From: SIAJ01 sp036266155
GTDB lineage: Bacteria > Planctomycetota > Planctomycetia > Gemmatales > Gemmataceae
DNA length: 9,009 bases
Assembly: GCA_036266155.1 (NCBI GenBank)
Contig: DATANR010000107.1
Span: 1 to 9,009, forward strand
Direction: 5' to 3'
Part shown: positions 5,700 to 9,009 of the stretch, piece after piece
How the letters are laid out: every line of letters starts with the position of its first letter
Position numbering within the stretch: position 1 is the first letter of the stretch
The notes under the pieces: generated by a model
Told to the model about the DNA's origin: nothing
The model's input: only the letters and a program-made list of their open reading frames with translations
The model's database searches: none
Translations under genes and position numbers: made by a program

Positions 5700-6589
5700 C
5701 CCACCACCCGATTCCTTCCCGCCCGCTTCGCCGCGTAGAGGTTCTCATCGGCCCGACGCATCAACTCGCGTGGCGTGGCGGTCCCATCCAGCGGGCACTC
5801 GGCGACACCGGCGCTGATCGTCAGGTGAAATGTCTTCTCGTCAAACCGGAACAGGTGCGCCTCGACCAGCTGCCGAATTCGCTCGGCGGCGAGCAACGCC
5901 TCCTTTTGCGATGTCTCGATGGCGACCAGAGCGAATTCCTCGCCGCCATAGCGGGCGAACAGGTCCTCGCGGCGGACTACTTTCTTAATGCACGCGGCCA
6001 GCTCGCGGAGCGTGAAGTCGCCTCCGAGATGACCCAGGTTGTCGTTTACCGTCTTGAACCGGTCGATATCGAAGAGCACCAAGGACAGAGGGCGGCCGTG
6101 CCGAACGGTTCGCAAAACCTCGCGTTCGAGAAATTCGTTGAAATAGCGGACGTTCGAGATCTGTGTCAGAGCGTCGACGATGGTGAGGCGGTAAATCTCT
6201 TCGTGATAGTCGGCCTCGACATTGCCGCTGGCCAGATAACGGAAAATGCAGTTGCCGACGCGGACGTAGTCGCCGTCGCGCATCGGGATCGGGTCGCCGG
6301 GCAGCGACTGCTTGTCATTGACGTAGGTGCCGTTGGTGCTTTGCATGTCGAGGACGTAGAAGTCGTCCCCGATCTTCTCGATGCGCACGTGCCGGCGGCT
6401 CACCGACGTGTCGAGCACGCGGATGTCGCAATCTTCCCCGCGGCCGACGATGAGGGGCTTCTCGGACAGCGAATGGCGCATGCCCATCCACGGCCCGGTC
6501 GGGTAAATATGGACGAGGCACGCCTCCCGATGCGACGAGACGGGCGCCTTGTCCGCACGCTGGATGACGGTGTCGACCAGTTTTTCCAT
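5696..6589 (-). CDS. FHA-domain diguanylate cyclase (GGDEF)
   Basis: A 297-residue soluble protein predicted to make c-di-GMP from two GTP. An FHA domain occupies about 25-120: GRGEDCDI (49-56), SRRH (64-67) and NGTYVN (86-91) carry the residues that bind phosphothreonine. A short helical linker follows, then the GGDEF domain at about 135-297, with FDIDRFKTVNDNLGH and an active-site GGEEF at 215-219. RRED (206-209) fits the RxxD inhibitory site five residues before GGEEF, so product inhibition is expected. No transmembrane segment or signal peptide is seen. The frame is open to a GTG at 6601, but ATG 6589 (MEKLVDTVIQ) is the better start; neither has a strong ribosome binding site. The stop overlaps the nucleotidyltransferase ATG by 4 bases. 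FHA suggests control by Ser/Thr kinases, which are abundant in planctomycetes. Confidence 0.92.
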   Translation of the reverse strand: MEKLVDTVIQRADKAPVSSHREACLVHIYPTGPWMGMRHSLSEKPLIVGRGEDCDIRVLDTSVSRRHVRIEKIGDDFYVLDMQSTNGTYVNDKQSLPGDPIPMRDGDYVRVGNCIFRYLASGNVEADYHEEIYRLTIVDALTQISNVRYFNEFLEREVLRTVRHGRPLSLVLFDIDRFKTVNDNLGHLGGDFTLRELAACIKKVVRREDLFARYGGEEFALVAIETSQKEALLAAERIRQLVEAHLFRFDEKTFHLTISAGVAECPLDGTATPRELMRRADENLYAAKRAGRNRVVG

Positions 6590-6767
6590 GACACCACACA
6601 CGACGGGTGGTGGGCAGTGGGAACAGCCCGCCTTACGCTCCGATCAAAAGACCGAAACGCCATTATGACGGCATCTTACAGCCGGGCTATCCGGATCATA
6701 GAGCATCGACGGGAAAACGCCAGCGCGGCAAATGGAGCGCCCGCCCGTCCGCGGGCAATAACCTCAT

Positions 6768-6793
6768 GGGGGAGTCGTTCTCCCCCTCGGGAG
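6768..6793 (+). promoter_or_regulatory. leader hairpin and ribosome binding site of the sigma-factor gene
   Basis: A perfect 7-bp stem, gggggag (6768-6774) with ctccccc (6780-6786) and loop tcgtt, ends two bases before the ribosome binding site GGGAG (6789-6793), which is 7 bases from ATG 6801. The ctccccc arm is also complementary to GGGAG, so an alternative fold could mask the ribosome binding site. The rest of the 211-bp divergent region (6590-6800) shows no clear -10/-35 pair on either strand. Confidence 0.5.
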
Positions 6794-6800
6794 TTTCGTC

Positions 6801-8945
6801 ATGCCGACTAATTCCGCGGTTAATCGTCTCTTGCCGCATCTGCGCCGTGTCGCCCTCGCCGGCGCCACGGAAACTGGCGACGGGCAGCTACTTGGGACGT
6901 TTGTCGCATCGCGTGATGAAGCGTCCTTTGCCACCATCGTTCGCCGCCATGGGCCGATGGTCCTCGGGGTCTGTCGCCGGGTCATCGGCGACCAACATCT
7001 GGCCGAGGATGCGTTTCAGGCGACGTTCCTGGTGCTCGCCCGTCGAGCCGCAGTTGTGCGGCCACGGCATCTGGTCGGGCACTGGCTCTATGGGGTCGCG
7101 TATCGCACCGCCCTCAAGGCACGCGGGTTAGCTCTTCGGCGCAAAGCCAAGGAGAAGCAGGTGGACGCCATGCCGCAACCGCCCGTTTCCCCCGAAGAGG
7201 CCTGGACCGACTTGCAGGCTGTCCTCGATGTTGAGCTGGCCCGGTTGCCCGACAAGTACCGCATCCCGGTCGTGTTGTGCGACCTCGGCGGCCGGCCGCA
7301 GCGCGAGGTCGCGCGCGAATTGCGCGTGCCGCCGGCGACGTTGGCCAACCGTCTCGCCGCGGCCCGACGCGTTCTTGCGAAGAGGCTCACCTCGCGCGGC
7401 GTCGTGCTGAATGCGGGCGCGATCACGGCGGCGCTCGGCTGGCACGCGGCCACGTCGGCGGTACCGCCAGCTCTGGCTATGAGCACCGTGAAGGCTGCCT
7501 GTGCCGCCGCCGCCGGCGCGACAGTGGCGCTCCCGCCTCCAGTGGTCCAACTCTCTGAAGGAGTCCTGCGCATGTTCGTCTTGAACAAATTGAAGACCGT
7601 GGCGACGGGGATCGTCACATGCCTCGCCGTCCTGACCGGGATTGGTCTGATGGCTGGCCCAGCACTCAAAGCGGCCCCGGAGGATCAGCCCGTCAAGCTG
7701 CCGACCGCGAAGACCGACGCGACTCCGCCGAGTGATCCGCAGAAGCCGCCGCCCGACGACCTTGTCTATCTGCGCCGCATCAGTCTCGACTTGCGCGGCA
7801 CGCTACCCAGCACCATCGAAGCGCATTACTTCGTCGCAGATACCGACCCGAAAAAACGCAACAAGATTGTCGAGTGGATGCTGCCTGGGCACGCGAATCA
7901 AATGGTCAGCTCGACCTGCACTTCTTGCCACGCCGCGCCGTTTGGCCCACCTGCGCTGAGTCAGATTCCGTATCTGAATCGGCTCTTCAAGAACAGTCCG
8001 TCCGCGGTCGACCAACCGGGGACGATTGACAGCTACATTGCGACTCTTCTGTTCGAAGGTGATGGGAAGAAGGATAAGGCGTGGCGGCCGGCGGTGCTTG
8101 AACCTTTTGTAATTCAGCAACTTAACACAGAGCTGGCGAACTCCAACATAGCCGCTGCCCAGGCCGAGTTGAAATTGGCCGAAGACGAGGCTCGCAAGAA
8201 CCCCAAGAGCGGGCAGCAATTGATCGAGCAGGCGCGGGCGCACCTCGCAGCGGCCAGGGCGACCGCCGACCTCGCGGAAAAGCACGCAGTTATCGAACGG
8301 GAACGTGCCGACCTAAATGCAATTAAGTCTTGGTACCAAAAACTGGCAGAAGCGAATTCGACAGAGGATGGCGCGACCAAGCGACTCGCCAACCTCTATC
8401 GGTTCAGGGAAAAGTTGCCGACCGATGCGGAGTTCATTCGGCGCCTGAGCCTGGACGTTCGCGGGGTCCCTCCGTCGACCGTCGAGACCAAGTATTTCGA
8501 GGCCGACAAAGACCCGCAAAAACGCGAGAAACTGCTCAAGCTTATGGCCAGCAGCAAGACGCCGACTACGGCCGCGGAAAAGCTGGTTCAAGAGCTGGTC
8601 GCCGACCCGGAGATCCAGAAGCGGTGGGCCGAACTACTGCAACAGCGCATCTATGCGGAGCAGCTCCGGCAAGCACACGAGGCTTGGGCGAAAAAGCCGC
8701 AAGATCGGCTAGAAAACCTGTTGGACGACATGCTGGCCAAGGACAAATCGAGCGAACAAATGCTCAACGCCCTTTGCCTGGCGACGCTCGCTCGCTATCC
8801 AACGGACACCGAACGCAGCGTGATTCTCGATGGCATGAAGGCCCAGCCGAATCGCCGCGCCGCGTGGCTGGTCGTCCTGAACGCTCTGTCGGCGACTAAT
8901 GAAGCTAAGGCGTATGCGGTCGAGTTGGGCAAGCGCGGGAAGTGA
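6801..8945 (+). CDS. ECF-type sigma factor fused to a membrane helix and a CxxCH / DUF1549-like C-terminal region
   Basis: 714 residues. Residues about 40-110 are sigma region 2 (FATIVRRHGPMVLGVCRRV, AEDAFQATFLVLARR, HWLYGVAYRTALKAR). Residues about 138-196 are region 4 (LPDKYRIPVVLCDLGG, then the helix-turn-helix REVARELRVPPATLANRLAAARR). An Ala-rich linker with VLRMFVLNKLK leads to a transmembrane helix at about 266-289, typical of planctomycete ECF proteins with C-terminal extensions. Beyond it are a Pro-rich spacer, a first DUF1549-like unit (320-360, YLRRISLDLRGTLPSTIE), a CTSCH c-type haem motif (373-377), a charged coiled coil (about 445-518), a second DUF1549-like unit (541-582, FIRRLSLDVRGVPPSTVE), and a DUF1553-like end (LCLATLARYPTDTERS). 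Inferred: a tethered sigma factor, sigma domain cytoplasmic and C-terminal part outside, possibly released or modulated by a redox or other signal. Start chosen from GGGAG at 6789-6793. No separate anti-sigma gene is visible. Confidence 0.85.
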   Translation: MPTNSAVNRLLPHLRRVALAGATETGDGQLLGTFVASRDEASFATIVRRHGPMVLGVCRRVIGDQHLAEDAFQATFLVLARRAAVVRPRHLVGHWLYGVAYRTALKARGLALRRKAKEKQVDAMPQPPVSPEEAWTDLQAVLDVELARLPDKYRIPVVLCDLGGRPQREVARELRVPPATLANRLAAARRVLAKRLTSRGVVLNAGAITAALGWHAATSAVPPALAMSTVKAACAAAAGATVALPPPVVQLSEGVLRMFVLNKLKTVATGIVTCLAVLTGIGLMAGPALKAAPEDQPVKLPTAKTDATPPSDPQKPPPDDLVYLRRISLDLRGTLPSTIEAHYFVADTDPKKRNKIVEWMLPGHANQMVSSTCTSCHAAPFGPPALSQIPYLNRLFKNSPSAVDQPGTIDSYIATLLFEGDGKKDKAWRPAVLEPFVIQQLNTELANSNIAAAQAELKLAEDEARKNPKSGQQLIEQARAHLAAARATADLAEKHAVIERERADLNAIKSWYQKLAEANSTEDGATKRLANLYRFREKLPTDAEFIRRLSLDVRGVPPSTVETKYFEADKDPQKREKLLKLMASSKTPTTAAEKLVQELVADPEIQKRWAELLQQRIYAEQLRQAHEAWAKKPQDRLENLLDDMLAKDKSSEQMLNALCLATLARYPTDTERSVILDGMKAQPNRRAAWLVVLNALSATNEAKAYAVELGKRGK

Positions 8946-8976
8946 CGGTCAATTTGAAGGGCGAGCGGAGCGGCGT

Positions 8977-9009
8977 CAGCCGCCCGATGATGACAAAATC
9001 GGGCGGCTG
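8977..9009. repeat. 12-bp inverted repeat after the sigma-factor gene, cut by the window end
   Basis: The arms 8977-8988 (cagccgcccgat) and 8998-9009 are perfect reverse complements around the loop gatgacaaa. It starts 32 bases after the stop codon. It may be the terminator of the sigma-factor gene, but any T-tract would lie beyond the window. The preceding gagcggcgtcagccgcc resembles the GC-rich REP-like palindromes often scattered in planctomycete genomes, so a dispersed repeat is an equal alternative. Confidence 0.65.

Noticed and set aside
5825..6811. 328-residue plus-strand frame opposite the cyclase gene
   Set aside because: Antisense shadow of the FHA-GGDEF coding sequence, whose motifs are unambiguous on the other strand.
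1..9009. CRISPR array, tRNA or rRNA genes
   Set aside because: No regularly spaced direct repeats and no tRNA-like or rRNA-like segment was found on either strand by eye.

Overview
The window looks like chromosomal DNA from a planctomycete, most likely Gemmata-like (Gemmataceae). This rests on GC-rich sequence, a BBP7-family beta-barrel protein, an ECF-type sigma factor with a planctomycete-style C-terminal extension containing DUF1549-like repeats, and a large serine recombinase of a type common in this phylum. The assignment comes from family knowledge, not from a search.

Layout. Positions 1-541 are intergenic with a tandem series of inverted repeats and no gene I recognise. A secreted BBP7-type outer-membrane beta-barrel gene follows (542-2221, +) and ends at a good hairpin terminator (2244-2292). 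From 6589 down to 2303 everything lies on the minus strand and reads, in transcription order: an FHA-GGDEF diguanylate cyclase (6589-5696); a minimal MNT-type nucleotidyltransferase whose ATG overlaps the cyclase stop (5699-5319); and a HEPN-domain gene whose ATG lies inside the nucleotidyltransferase gene (from 5356). The HEPN gene is split by a 2.65-kb serine-recombinase element (core copies at 2591-2592 and 5241-5242). The 3' part of HEPN resumes at 2592 and ends at 2303. Beyond the cyclase, a divergent gene (6801-8945, +) encodes a sigma factor with a transmembrane helix, a CxxCH motif and DUF1549/DUF1553-like C-terminal parts. The window closes on a 12-bp inverted repeat (8977-9009).

Main discovery. 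Joining the two HEPN pieces at the shared CA dinucleotide (TG on the + strand) gives a continuous HEPN frame across the junction (...CFHCQ|Q|LVEKYLKA...). The target is a small palindrome, CCAAC-T-GTTGG. This fits a serine recombinase crossing over at a 2-bp core, and gives an exact empty-site prediction. The HEPN 3' half also carries one extra CA unit in a (CA)5 tract. Removing that unit restores a full 133-residue HEPN protein. The recombinase has its own frameshift near 3943, and its small upstream partner appears frameshifted at a C7 run. The element and its target therefore look decayed or switched off. Sequencing indel errors remain possible, because all three events lie in short repeats.

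How the genes fit together. The cyclase, nucleotidyltransferase and HEPN genes overlap head to tail as if co-translated, so a FHA-gated c-di-GMP signalling protein may share a transcript with an MNT/HEPN toxin-antitoxin-type pair. The element has removed the HEPN (presumed toxin) half and left the nucleotidyltransferase intact. The sigma factor fusion may be a membrane-tethered regulator with a redox- or haem-related outer domain.
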